From contig CAWEYC010000017.1 in the NCBI GenBank assembly GCA_963813195.1, forward strand, positions 1-64,000: a DNA stretch of 64,000 nucleotides, given 5' to 3'. The position numbers and the translations under genes are program-made. Each line of letters begins with the position of its first letter. The first letter of the stretch is position 1. Origin of the DNA: Roseiarcus sp963813195. GTDB taxonomy: Bacteria; Pseudomonadota; Alphaproteobacteria; Rhizobiales; Beijerinckiaceae. The notes beneath the pieces were generated by a model that saw only the letters and a program-made list of their open reading frames with translations, did not search any database and was not told the origin of the DNA. Below are positions 31,961 to 39,659 of this stretch, piece after piece.

Positions 31961-32782
31961 ATGAACCAAAGTTCAGACGCCGCGATCGAAGCGCTGGCGA
32001 AACACGGGCTGACGTCCCTGCCGCCGCTCGGCTTCGTCCTCGGCTCAGGGCTCGGCGGCCTCGGCGACGAGGTCGAGGGCCCCACGGCCATTCCCTACCA
32101 GGACATTCCCGGCTTTCCCGTCCCCAGCGTCGCCGGCCATAGCGGACGTCTGGTGGTTGGCGCGCTGGAAGGGCGGCGCGTGGCGCTGTTTCAGGGGCGC
32201 GGCCATTACTACGAACGCGGCGACGCGCGCGCCATGTTCGTCGCCATCGAGACGTTCAAGCGGCTCGGCGGACGGACCCTCTTTCTCACCAACGCCGCTG
32301 GCGGCCTCCATACGCACTGGCGGCCACCCGCGCTCGCCGCAATCACCGACCACATCAATTTCGCCGGCGCCAATCCGCTGATCGGCCTGCCGACCGACGA
32401 TCGCTTCGTGCCGCTCACGCAGGCCTACGACCGCGAATTGCTGGCGACCCTCAAGAAGGCGGCCCGCGGGGCCGACATCGACCTGCACGAAGGCGTCTAC
32501 ATGTGGTTCTCCGGCCCCAGCTTCGAGACGCCGGCCGAAATCCGCGCGGCGAAAATCCTCGGCGCCGATCTCGTCGGCATGTCGACGGTCCCCGAGGTGC
32601 TGATTGCGCGCCTGCACGGCCTGCGCTGCGTCGCCGCTTCGCTGGTGACGAATTTCGCCGCCGGTCTCTCCGGCGGCGACCCCAGCCACGAGGAGACGCA
32701 GGAATTCGCGGCGCTCGGCTCGCAGCAATTTCGCCGCCTGTTGCGCGCCTTCATCCTCGCCCACGAGGAGGCGCGCGTCTGA
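31961..32782 (+). CDS. Purine nucleoside phosphorylase, 273 aa
   Basis: Trimeric-type (PNP/MTAP family) phosphorylase that splits inosine/guanosine to base plus ribose-1-phosphate. Seen: phosphate loop FVLGSGLGGLGDEV, VAGHSGRLVVG, LFQGRGHYYERGD, LTNAAGGLHTHWRPP, EGVYMWFSGPSFETPAEIRA and VGMSTVPEVLIARLHGLR, with Asn in VTNFAAGLS. Length is normal. It overlaps deoA (TGATG), so both are made together. About 100 bases without features separate it from the antitoxin gene. Cytoplasmic enzyme; purine versus methylthioadenosine preference is not certain. Confidence 0.93.
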   Translation: MNQSSDAAIEALAKHGLTSLPPLGFVLGSGLGGLGDEVEGPTAIPYQDIPGFPVPSVAGHSGRLVVGALEGRRVALFQGRGHYYERGDARAMFVAIETFKRLGGRTLFLTNAAGGLHTHWRPPALAAITDHINFAGANPLIGLPTDDRFVPLTQAYDRELLATLKKAARGADIDLHEGVYMWFSGPSFETPAEIRAAKILGADLVGMSTVPEVLIARLHGLRCVAASLVTNFAAGLSGGDPSHEETQEFAALGSQQFRRLLRAFILAHEEARV

Positions 32783-34110
32783 TGTTGCCGCAAGAGATCA
32801 TCCGCGCCAAGCGCGACGGCGCCGCGTTGAGCGAAGAGGACATCGCCGCCTTCATCGCCGGACTGACCTCCGGCGCGGTCACGGAAGGGCAGGCGGCCGC
32901 TTTCGCCATGGCGGTGTTCTTCCGCGGCATGAGCCTGGAGGAGCGCGTGCACCTGACGCGGGCGATGACGCGCTCGGGCGCCGTGCTCGACTGGCGCGGC
33001 GCCGCGCTGCCGGGCACCGTCGTCGACAAGCATTCGACCGGCGGCGTCGGCGACAACGTCTCGCTGATGCTGGCGCCGATGCTGGCGGCCTGCGGCGCCT
33101 ACGTGCCCATGATTTCGGGCCGCGGCCTCGGCCACACCGGCGGCACCCTGGACAAGCTCGATGCGATCCCCGGCTACGCCTCGCAGCCCGACCTGGCGCT
33201 GTTCCGCCGCGTCGTCGCGGAAGCCGGCTGCGCGATCATCGGCCAGACCGCCGACCTCGCGCCCGCCGACCGGCGCCTCTACGCCATTCGCGACGTCACC
33301 GCGACCGTCGAATCCATCGCGCTCATCACCGCCTCGATCCTGTCGAAGAAGCTCGCGGCGGGGCTGCAAGGCCTGGTCATGGACGTCAAGACCGGCTCGG
33401 GCGCCTTCATGCCGACCTTGGAGGGGGCGCGCGATCTCGCCGACAGCATCGTCGGCGTCGCCAACGGCGCGGGGCTGCCGACCGTCGCGCTGATCACCGA
33501 TATGAACGAGCCGCTGGCGAGCGCCGCCGGCAACGCGGTCGAGGTCATGAACGCCGTCGATTATCTCACCGGCGCGCAGCGCGACCCGCGGCTGCACGCC
33601 GTCACGCTGGCGCTCGGCGCCGAGCTTCTGGTCCTCAGCGGCCTGGCGAGCGACCTCGCGGCGGCGCGCGCCGCTCTGGAGCGCGCGCTGGCCAGCGGCG
33701 CGGCGGCCGAACGCTTCGAGCGGATGGTCGCCTTGCTCGGCGGCCCCAAGAATTTTCTCGGGCAAGCGCGGGACCTGCTTCCCGCGGCGCCGGTCGTCGT
33801 CGCGGCGGCGCCCGATCGGGCCGGCTTCGTCCATGAGATCGATGTGCGCGCGATCGGCATCGCCGTGGTCGAACTCGGCGGCGGCCGGGCGCGCGCCTCG
33901 GATACGATCGATCCCGCCGTCGGCTTCACCGCTCTCGCCGGCCTCGGCGCCGAAGTCTCCGGCGCCGCGCCGCTCGCGTTCGTTCACGCCCGCGACGAGG
34001 GGAAGGCGTTCGCTGCCGTTCGACGTCTGCGGGCGGCTTACAAGATTGGCGCCGCGCCGTCGGTCGCCGCCGATCCGGTCGTCGCGCGCGTCGCCGGGAG
34101 CCGCGCATGA
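32782..34110 (+). CDS. deoA: Thymidine phosphorylase, 442 aa
   Basis: Pyrimidine-nucleoside phosphorylase: thymidine/deoxyuridine plus phosphate to base and deoxyribose-1-phosphate. Seen: N-terminal helical domain (EIIRAKRDGAALSEEDI), family signature region DKHSTGGVGDNVSLMLAPML, MISGRGLGHTGGTLDKLD, VMDVKTGSGAFM and the C-terminal PYNP domain with AFVHARDEGK. ATG 32782 overlaps the stop of the preceding gene (TGATG). Length equals E. coli DeoA. Its stop overlaps the ATG of the next gene. Part of the salvage operon: pyrimidine products from cdd and purine products from the phosphorylase meet here. Confidence 0.94.
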   Translation: MLPQEIIRAKRDGAALSEEDIAAFIAGLTSGAVTEGQAAAFAMAVFFRGMSLEERVHLTRAMTRSGAVLDWRGAALPGTVVDKHSTGGVGDNVSLMLAPMLAACGAYVPMISGRGLGHTGGTLDKLDAIPGYASQPDLALFRRVVAEAGCAIIGQTADLAPADRRLYAIRDVTATVESIALITASILSKKLAAGLQGLVMDVKTGSGAFMPTLEGARDLADSIVGVANGAGLPTVALITDMNEPLASAAGNAVEVMNAVDYLTGAQRDPRLHAVTLALGAELLVLSGLASDLAAARAALERALASGAAAERFERMVALLGGPKNFLGQARDLLPAAPVVVAAAPDRAGFVHEIDVRAIGIAVVELGGGRARASDTIDPAVGFTALAGLGAEVSGAAPLAFVHARDEGKAFAAVRRLRAAYKIGAAPSVAADPVVARVAGSRA

Positions 34111-35048
34111 GCATTCTCGTTGGCGTGACGGGATGGGACCCGTCGAACTGGGTCGAACGGATGCGCGTGCTTCTGCCCGATCATCCCATCGTGACGCTCG
34201 AGGCGGTCGACCGCGCCGCCGTCCGTTACGCCGTCTGCTGGCGCCATCCGCCGGGCGCGCTGGCGAACCTGCCCAATCTGCAAGCGATCTTCTCGCTCGG
34301 CGCCGGCGTCGATCATCTCTTCAGCGATCCCGATCTGCCGCGCGTCCCGATCGTCCGTCTGGTCGATCCCGATCTTCGCGACCGCATGAGCGAATGGATC
34401 GTGCTGCACGCGCTCGCGCATTTGCGGCAGTTCCGCCGCTACGAAGGTCAGCAGCACGAGCGCGTGTGGCGCGACGACGACGACCAGCCCGCCGCGTCGG
34501 ACGTGCGCGTCGGCATCATGGGGCTCGGCGAACTCGGCCGCGACGCGGCGCGCAAGCTCAAGACGATCGGCTTCGACGTCGCCGGCTGGAGCGCCAGCGC
34601 GAAATCCGAGCCCGGCGTCAGGTGTTTCCACGGGCCCGACGGGCTCGACGCGATGCTGGCGCACACGGACATCCTCGTGGTCCTGCTGCCGCTGACCGAG
34701 GCGACGCGCGGCATTCTCGACAGGCGCCTCTTCGCCAAACTGGCGCGCGACGGCCGGCTAGGCGGCCCGATCCTCCTCAACGCCGGCCGCGGCGGCCTCC
34801 AGGTCGAAGCCGACCTCCTGACCGCGCTCGACGCGGGCATCCTGAAAGGCGCTTCGCTCGACGTATTCGAGACGGAGCCGCTGCCGCGGGAATCGCTGCT
34901 CTGGACCCACCCGGCGGTATTCGTCACCCCGCACAACGCGGCGATCTCGACGCCGCGCGCCGTCGCCCGCTTCGTCGCCGGCCAGATCGAGGCGTTCGAG
35001 CGCGGCGAACCGTTGCGGCACGTGGTGGATCGGGGCAGGGGGTACTGA
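34107..35048 (+). CDS. D-isomer 2-hydroxyacid dehydrogenase (GhrA-like), 313 aa
   Basis: NAD(P)H-dependent reductase of glyoxylate/hydroxypyruvate type. Seen: nucleotide fold GIMGLGELGRDAARKLK near residue 135, Arg region LLNAGRGGLQVEADLLTALD, Glu in DVFETEPLP, and catalytic His in VTPHNAAIS. The substrate-facing N-terminal half has IFSLGAGVDHL. Overlaps deoA by 4 bases (ATGA), so it is in the nucleoside operon. A link to sugar-phosphate or C2 disposal from nucleoside breakdown is possible but unproven. Identity of the substrate is inference. Confidence 0.9.
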   Translation: MSILVGVTGWDPSNWVERMRVLLPDHPIVTLEAVDRAAVRYAVCWRHPPGALANLPNLQAIFSLGAGVDHLFSDPDLPRVPIVRLVDPDLRDRMSEWIVLHALAHLRQFRRYEGQQHERVWRDDDDQPAASDVRVGIMGLGELGRDAARKLKTIGFDVAGWSASAKSEPGVRCFHGPDGLDAMLAHTDILVVLLPLTEATRGILDRRLFAKLARDGRLGGPILLNAGRGGLQVEADLLTALDAGILKGASLDVFETEPLPRESLLWTHPAVFVTPHNAAISTPRAVARFVAGQIEAFERGEPLRHVVDRGRGY

Positions 35049-35067
35049 CGTCGCGCGCTAGGTATCC

Positions 35068-35181
35068 GTCTATCGCGCCGGTGCGATGTTCAAACGCGCG
35101 GCGCGAGAGGTCGGACGTCACGCCGACATAGAGCGTTCCATTGCGCCCGCTCGCCATGATGTAAACGCACGGTCGCTTCAC
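35068..35181 (-). pseudogene. Truncated GIY-YIG endonuclease gene
   Basis: Encodes about the N-terminal 38 residues of the neighbour at 35355-35645 with a few substitutions, from GTG 35181 (KRPCVYIMASGRNGTLYVGV, then TSDLSRRAFEHRTGAIDG). Homology stops at 35068 and the frame continues into non-homologous sequence. The catalytic Tyr pair is present but the remainder of the domain is absent. Confidence 0.85.
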
Positions 35182-35344
35182 GGCCTCTCCTTCCGCGCTC
35201 CAATCGTCATCGCGAGCGACAGTGAAGCGATCCAGACTTGGGCCGCTGGCGCGACAATTTCTCTCGGCGATCGTGGAGTCCAGCCCCGACGGCGCCGGTT
35301 ATCGCCGCCGAGTCTGGATCGCTTCGCTGTCGCTCGCGATGACG
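35068..35344. repeat. Segment duplication, copy 1 (GIY-YIG 5' end plus palindrome)
   Basis: About 277 bases closely matching 35532-35810. On the minus strand 35181 to about 35068 encodes the first 38 or so residues of a GIY-YIG protein (GTG 35181, KRPCVYIMASGRNGTLYVGV), then the frame runs into unrelated sequence, so this gene copy is a truncated pseudogene. The right part holds a 32-base inverted repeat, 35205-35236 and 35313-35344 (31 of 32 matches, core TCATCGCGAGCGACAG). Confidence 0.85.
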
Positions 35345-35354
35345 GCGGCGCCAT

Positions 35355-35645
35355 TCAGGCGTTTAGGCTCTCGTAAAGGTCGACCCAGGCGGAGTTGTCG
35401 CGCTCGATGAGGGCGAGTTTTTTAGCCCGACTGCCGGCCTTGATTTGCTTTTCCCGCGCAATGGCCTCGTCCATGCGATCATAAGGTTCAAACCACGCGA
35501 GAAGCTTGCAGCCGTAGCGCTTGGAAAATCTGTCTATCGCGCCGGTGCGATGTTCAAACGCGCGGCGAGAGAGGTCGGACGTGACGCCGACATAGAGCGT
35601 TCCGTTTCGCTCGCTCGCCATAATGTAGACGCATGGTCGCTTCAC
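35355..35645 (-). CDS. GIY-YIG nuclease-family protein, 96 aa
   Basis: Small single-domain GIY-YIG protein (UPF0213/YhbQ-like). Seen: VYIMASERNGTLYVGVTSDL with the two Tyr of the motif, RRAFEHRTGAIDRFSKRYGC, LLAWFEPYDRMDEAIAREKQ with catalytic Glu, and IKAGSRAKKLALIER. GTG 35645 after GGAGAG is preferred; an upstream TTG/ATG extension is weakly supported. The family is very common in alphaproteobacteria, often beside repeat elements, and its role is not settled. The 5' half is duplicated at 35068-35181. Confidence 0.85.
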   Translation of the reverse strand: MKRPCVYIMASERNGTLYVGVTSDLSRRAFEHRTGAIDRFSKRYGCKLLAWFEPYDRMDEAIAREKQIKAGSRAKKLALIERDNSAWVDLYESLNA

Positions 35646-35810
35646 GGGTCTCTCCTTCCGAGCTGCAATCGTCATCGCGAGCGACAGCGAAGCGATCCAG
35701 ATTTGGGCCGCTGGAGCGACAATTTCTCTCGGCGATAGCAGAAGTCCAGCGCCGGCCGCGCTGGTTCTCGCCGCTTAGTCTGGATCGCGTCGCTGTCGCT
35801 CGCGATGACG
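35532..35810. repeat. Segment duplication, copy 2
   Basis: Partner of 35068-35344. Contains the 5' half of the intact GIY-YIG gene and a second inverted repeat with arms 35670-35701 and 35779-35810 (core TCATCGCGAGCGACAGCGAA). The arms belong to a dispersed family: single arms recur at about 38270-38300 and 39562-39593, flanking the second IS630 element. Confidence 0.85.
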
Positions 35811-35885
35811 AATTATCTTCTGATAACCAGAAATCATGTTAGTCTTCCCGTTCTCTTATTCCAGAGCCCAGAACGGGAGCCCGCC

Positions 35886-36419
35886 ATGCAGCCTTCTTCG
35901 CCTTCGCCGCCCGTGCCTACCGTCCGCCGCACCGCCCGCGAGCGCGCGCACCGGCAGATTCGGATTTTGGCCATGGTGCGCTCCGGCTTTTCCTACGAGG
36001 CGATCGCTCGCGACGAGAATCTGTCGCGCGAGCGGGTGCGCCAGATCGTTTCGCAGGCGTTGAACGATCCCGAGGGCGGAACGCCTCTCAATCATGCGCG
36101 GGTGCAGACCGCGCGGCTGGAGCCGGCCTTGCGGCTCGCCGCGCGCGGCGTCGCGGATGGGGATTTGCGCGCCATCGACCGGCTGCTGCGGGTGCTCGAC
36201 CGGGTCGACAAATACGCCGCCGTCGCCGAGGCGCCGCCGCCCTACGACGAGAACGCGCGCGAGCGGCTGCTGACCAAGCTCAACCAGATGGCGGAGCGCA
36301 TCAAGGCGGCGCGAACACAGCCGGACGCGGAGGGACACCCGCCAGAGGACGCCGAGAGCGAGGCGGCCGACGAGGACGATTTGGAAAACGCAGAATCCGA
36401 ATCTGGCTTGGAAGAGTAA
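35886..36419 (+). CDS. Sigma-region-4-like HTH protein, C-terminus altered by IS66, 177 aa
   Basis: DNA-binding protein with a sigma-70 region 4.2-type helix-turn-helix at about residues 30-65 (ILAMVRSGFSYEAIARDENL, SRERVRQIVSQAL), a helical middle and a very acidic tail (EDAESEAADEDDLENAES). Not a full sigma factor; region 2 is missing. Similar proteins occur near phage-like and mobile DNA and may act in regulation or as small packaging/DNA-binding factors. The IS66 insertion replaced the last codons: the TAA stop at 36417-36419 lies inside the IS inverted repeat. The uninterrupted gene would end GLEDL instead of GLEE. Confidence 0.75.
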   Translation: MQPSSPSPPVPTVRRTARERAHRQIRILAMVRSGFSYEAIARDENLSRERVRQIVSQALNDPEGGTPLNHARVQTARLEPALRLAARGVADGDLRAIDRLLRVLDRVDKYAAVAEAPPPYDENARERLLTKLNQMAERIKAARTQPDAEGHPPEDAESEAADEDDLENAESESGLEE

Positions 36420-38151
36420 TCGGGGCAGATTTCCGGGCGGCGGGGGGAGTCAGGGATCGGAAAATGTGATTCAAGCTTTGGATGCCGGCCCATGAACCTG
36501 ATTCGCTCGAACGCCTGACGCCCGCTGAGCTGATCGGCGTCGTGCGGGATTTGCTTGGCGAGGTGACGCGACTTCGGTCTGAGAATGAGAAGATCGGCGC
36601 AGCGTTCGCCAAGCTGAAAGTCGAGTATCAGGCGGTCAAGGATGAGCTTGCGCGGCTGAAGCATCTGCCGCCGCGTCCGCCGCAAAGGCCCTCTGGTATG
36701 GACAGAGCGACGGATGGGCCAAAGGCTGGCGGCGACAAGGGGGGACGTTCGACGCGCCGGCGCGGCAGCCAGCTCGACAAGCTGACGATTGGCGCGACGG
36801 TGGTGGTGAGAGCGAAAGCTCCCGCCGGTTCGCGTCACAAGGGCTATGAAGACGTGGTGGTTCAGGACTTGAGCCTGCATCCGCAGGTGACGCGCTATCG
36901 GCGCGAGCGATGGGAAACGCCACAGGGCAAGACGATCATTGCCGATCTGGCTGCTGGGATTGTCGGGGGCTATGGCCCCCACTTACATCGCGCCGTATTG
37001 ACGCTTCACTTTGCCGGACAAATGACCTGCGAGCGCATCGTGACGTTTCTCAATGACATAGGCGTGGTGATTTCGAAGCGACAGGTCGTCCGCCTGTTGA
37101 CGGCCAAGCTGGAGGCGTTTCGCGCCGAGGATGAGGCCGTGCTGAAAGCCGGCCTGGGCGGCGCCTATGTCACGGTCGACGATACAGGGGCGCGCCATGC
37201 TGGCAAGAACGGCTACGCCACACAGATCGGCTCCGATCGCTTTTGCGTCTTTCGCACCGGCGCCGCCAAATCGCGCATGGCTTTTCTGTCGCGCCTTTGC
37301 GGCGGCGCATCGCTCTATGTGATCAACGACGCGGCGCTCGATTATATGAAAGAGCGCGGCCTGCCGCAGAGCGTCATCGACAAGTTCGCTGGCCATGAGG
37401 ACCGCATTTTCCGCAGCCCCGAGGGCTGGGAGCGGCATTTGCAGGCGCTGGGGCTGAGCGTGCTGAAAGTCACTCCCGATCCCGTCCTGATCGCTAACGA
37501 AGGCGCGCTGTGGGGCGCAATCCGCCATCAAGGATTGTTGCAGGACACCGTCGTCGTTCCCGACGACGCCGGCCAGTTCCGCATCGCCGTCCATGCTTTG
37601 TGCTGGGTTCACGCTGAGCGGCTCGTCCATAAATTGGTCCCCGCCAATGACAAGCAGCGCAACGCCATCGAAATCGCCAAGCGGATGATCTGGTGGTTCT
37701 ATCGCGCTTTGAAAGACTACAAACTCGCCCCAAATCCTGAACAAGCCCAGGTTCTGCGCGCGCGGTTCGACCGCATCTTCAACCGCGCCAGAACCGGCTA
37801 CGCGACGCTCGACAGCCTCCTCAGACGTCTTTATCGCAACAAAGACGAACTTTTACGCGTCCTCGAGCGGCCGGGCATCCCGCTCAACACCAACGCCTCG
37901 GAAAACGACATCCGCGCTTTCGTCACCAAGCGAAAAGTCTCCGGCGGAACCGTCAGCAACAAGGGCCGCGACGCACGGGACACCATGCTCGGGCTCGCCA
38001 AAACCTGCATGAAGCTCAAAGTGTCCTTTTTCGAATACATCGGCGCACGCCTCGGAGTCGCAGGACCAACAATCCCACCCCTCGTCGACCTCATCCAAAC
38101 CGCACACGCTTGAAGCCTGCCCCGCATCGCCCGGAAATCTGCCCCGATTAC
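36416..38151 (+). mobile_element. IS66-type insertion sequence, complete with 8-base target duplication
   Basis: Terminal inverted repeats start GTAATCGGGGCAG and match for 24 bases at both ends (36416-36439 and the complement of 38128-38151). TTGGAAGA is duplicated directly outside, at 36408-36415 and 38152-38159, an 8-base duplication as expected for IS66. One transposase gene inside, apparently intact. No accessory tnpA/tnpB of classical IS66 is present, so it belongs to the single-gene group. Confidence 0.92.
36482..38113 (+). CDS. IS66-family transposase, 543 aa
   Basis: DDE transposase of the IS66 type. Seen: N-terminal coiled-coil (LLGEVTRLRSENEKIGAAFA), a basic linker with RSTRRRGSQLDK, central helical domain GYGPHLHRAVLTLHFAGQMT, first Asp in VTVDDTGARHAGKNG, middle region DAALDYMKERGLP, WVHAERLVHKLVP, and the late Glu in LNTNASENDIRAFVTKRKVS. 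C-terminal IS66 tail. Only transposase of the element, 66 bases from the left end. Full length; coding quality is good, so the element may be recent and active. Confidence 0.93.
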   Translation: MPAHEPDSLERLTPAELIGVVRDLLGEVTRLRSENEKIGAAFAKLKVEYQAVKDELARLKHLPPRPPQRPSGMDRATDGPKAGGDKGGRSTRRRGSQLDKLTIGATVVVRAKAPAGSRHKGYEDVVVQDLSLHPQVTRYRRERWETPQGKTIIADLAAGIVGGYGPHLHRAVLTLHFAGQMTCERIVTFLNDIGVVISKRQVVRLLTAKLEAFRAEDEAVLKAGLGGAYVTVDDTGARHAGKNGYATQIGSDRFCVFRTGAAKSRMAFLSRLCGGASLYVINDAALDYMKERGLPQSVIDKFAGHEDRIFRSPEGWERHLQALGLSVLKVTPDPVLIANEGALWGAIRHQGLLQDTVVVPDDAGQFRIAVHALCWVHAERLVHKLVPANDKQRNAIEIAKRMIWWFYRALKDYKLAPNPEQAQVLRARFDRIFNRARTGYATLDSLLRRLYRNKDELLRVLERPGIPLNTNASENDIRAFVTKRKVSGGTVSNKGRDARDTMLGLAKTCMKLKVSFFEYIGARLGVAGPTIPPLVDLIQTAHA

Positions 38152-38301
38152 TTGGAAGACTTGTAAGGCATTGATATCTACCGATCCGCCCAACAGAATC
38201 TTTGGAAATGTTTGGTGAAATCGGGCCGGGATTTGGAAAGGTTTGGAGTGGGAGACGCCCCTCTCGCCGTCTTGGCGAGCAAAACGAAGCCATCCAGACT
38301 A
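38114..38301. other. Gap between IS66 and the second IS630
   Basis: Contains the IS66 right end and 8-base duplication, the original end of the HTH gene (GAAGACTTGTAA at about 38156-38167), and a stretch of TTTGGAAA/GGTTTGGA imperfect repeats. A degenerate arm of the GCGAGCGA-type palindrome family lies at about 38270-38300. No gene seen. Confidence 0.6.
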
Positions 38302-38373
38302 GTGGCTCGCGTCCTTGGCATTGATGCGGTTTTGTGAATCTATGCCGTCGTGCGGCAACGACGGAGATGATTC

Positions 38374-38868
38374 GTGGCGGGGAAGGATATCAGCGTCAAG
38401 AAGTACGTTGTGAGGCTGAGCCCGGAGGAGCGGGGCCGGCTTGAGGAGTTCATTCGCAAGGGCAAGCCTGCGGCGCATTTGTTGACGAGGGCGCGGATCT
38501 TGTTGAAGGCCGACGTTTCGGAGGCGGGCGAGGGTTGGAGCGACAGCCGGATCGCCGAGGCTTTGGACGCGGGCGATGCGACGGTCGAGCGGACGCGAAA
38601 GCTGCTTGTCGAGGAGGGTCTCGAAGCGGTTCTGTCGCGCAAGTACAATCCGAGATCGGCGCGGCCTCGGATATTCGACGGCGCGGCGGAGGCGAAGCTG
38701 ATCGCGTTGACGTGCGGACCCGCGCCGGAGGGTTTCGCCAAATGGAGCCTGCGCCTTCTGGAGGAGAAGGTCGTCGAATTGAACATCGTCGAGAAGGCCA
38801 GCGACAACACAATCGGCCGGACGCTCAAAAAAACATCCTCCAGCCGCATCGTAAGCAGCAATGGGTGA
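38374..38868 (+). CDS. IS630-type transposase 5' part (orfA), 164 aa
   Basis: HTH part of the second IS630 transposase: KYVVRLSPEERGRLEEFIRK, AAHLLTRARILLKAD, WSDSRIAEALDAGDATVERT and ARPRIFDGAAEAKLIALTCG. GTG 38374 follows GGAGA. At A7 (38827-38833) the frame must shift by -1 to join the catalytic part; without the shift it ends at 38868 after a short unrelated tail. Belongs to a different IS630 subgroup than the element at 17.3-21 kb. Confidence 0.88.
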   Translation: MAGKDISVKKYVVRLSPEERGRLEEFIRKGKPAAHLLTRARILLKADVSEAGEGWSDSRIAEALDAGDATVERTRKLLVEEGLEAVLSRKYNPRSARPRIFDGAAEAKLIALTCGPAPEGFAKWSLRLLEEKVVELNIVEKASDNTIGRTLKKTSSSRIVSSNG

Positions 38869-39527
38869 TCGCGCCCGAGGCCAATTCCGCCTTCGTAGCG
38901 GCGATGGAAGACGTTCTGGAAGTCTACCAAAGACCGCACGATCCTCAGCGGCCCTTGGTTTGTCTCGATGAAACGTCGAAGCAGTTGGTCATTGAGACGC
39001 GTAAGCCCCTCGGCGCCAAGCCTGGGAAGCCGGCGCGCCACGACAATGAATACGAACGCAACGGCGTCGCCAATCTGTTCATGATGTTCGCGCCGCTCGA
39101 AGGCTGGCGACACGTGAAGGTCACCGACCGTCATGCCGCCGTCGATTACGCCCACGCGCTCAGGGACCTCTGCGACACTCATTTTCCCGACGCGGCCAAG
39201 ATCGTGCTGGTTCAGGACAATTTAAGCACCCACACGCCCGCCTCCCTCTACGCGGCCTTTCCCGCTCCCGAAGCGCGCCGTCTCGTCGAGCGGTTCGAAT
39301 GGCATTACACGCCCAAACACGGAAGCTGGCTCGACATGGCCGAATCCGAACTCGGCGTCCTTGCCACCCAATGTCTCGCCCGCCGAATTCCCGACAAGCC
39401 ATCCCTTATCCGCGAAATCGGCGTCTGGCAGGAAAACCGAAACAAACATCACGCCAGCGCGGACTGGCAATTCACAACCGCCGACGCCCGCGTGAAACTC
39501 AAAAGATTGTACCCTCAGTTCGAATGA
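38829..39527 (+). CDS. IS630-type transposase catalytic part (orfB), about 232 aa
   Basis: DDE domain in the -1 frame after the A7 tract. Seen: Asp in LVCLDETSKQLVIETRKP, Asp in IVLVQDNLSTHTPASLY and Glu in HGSWLDMAESELGVLA, then RIPDKPSLIREIGVWQENRN. It ends 10 bases before the right terminal repeat. No proper start near its beginning, so production as a fusion with orfA by slippage is the likely mode. Intact by inspection. Confidence 0.88.
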   Translation, partial: KNILQPHRKQQWVIAPEANSAFVAAMEDVLEVYQRPHDPQRPLVCLDETSKQLVIETRKPLGAKPGKPARHDNEYERNGVANLFMMFAPLEGWRHVKVTDRHAAVDYAHALRDLCDTHFPDAAKIVLVQDNLSTHTPASLYAAFPAPEARRLVERFEWHYTPKHGSWLDMAESELGVLATQCLARRIPDKPSLIREIGVWQENRNKHHASADWQFTTADARVKLKRLYPQFE

Positions 39528-39561
39528 CTCGCGCCACTAGGGGATTGCGGCTGCAGCTCGG

Positions 39562-39593
39562 TCTGGATCGCGTCGCTGGCGCTCGCGATGACC
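39562..39593. repeat. Single arm of the 32-base palindrome family
   Basis: TCTGGATCGCGTCGCTGGCG and following bases match the right arm seen at 35313-35344 and 35779-35810. The matching left arm lies on the other side of the IS630 element at about 38270-38300. Confidence 0.75.
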
Positions 39594-39659
39594 GGGTGCG
39601 GGGAGTGTTCAAGCCCCGCCTCCCTTTCCGAATCGTCCCCCTAGGCCTAAATCAGCGCC

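Larger units (their letters stand above)
38302..39537 (+). mobile_element. Second IS630-type element, TA target duplication
   Basis: Ends GTGGCTCGCGTC on the left and, on the other strand of the right end, GTGGCGCGAGTC (10 of 12 match). TA is present on both sides (38300-38301 and 39538-39539), the expected IS630 duplication. It contains two overlapping reading frames with an A7 slippage tract. Arms of the 32-base palindrome family flank it on both sides, so it probably inserted into the loop of such a unit. Confidence 0.88.

Noticed and set aside
35205..35344. CRISPR-like repeat arrangement
   Set aside because: Arms are inverted, not direct, with unequal spacing and no spacer series or cas genes; it is a REP-like palindrome.
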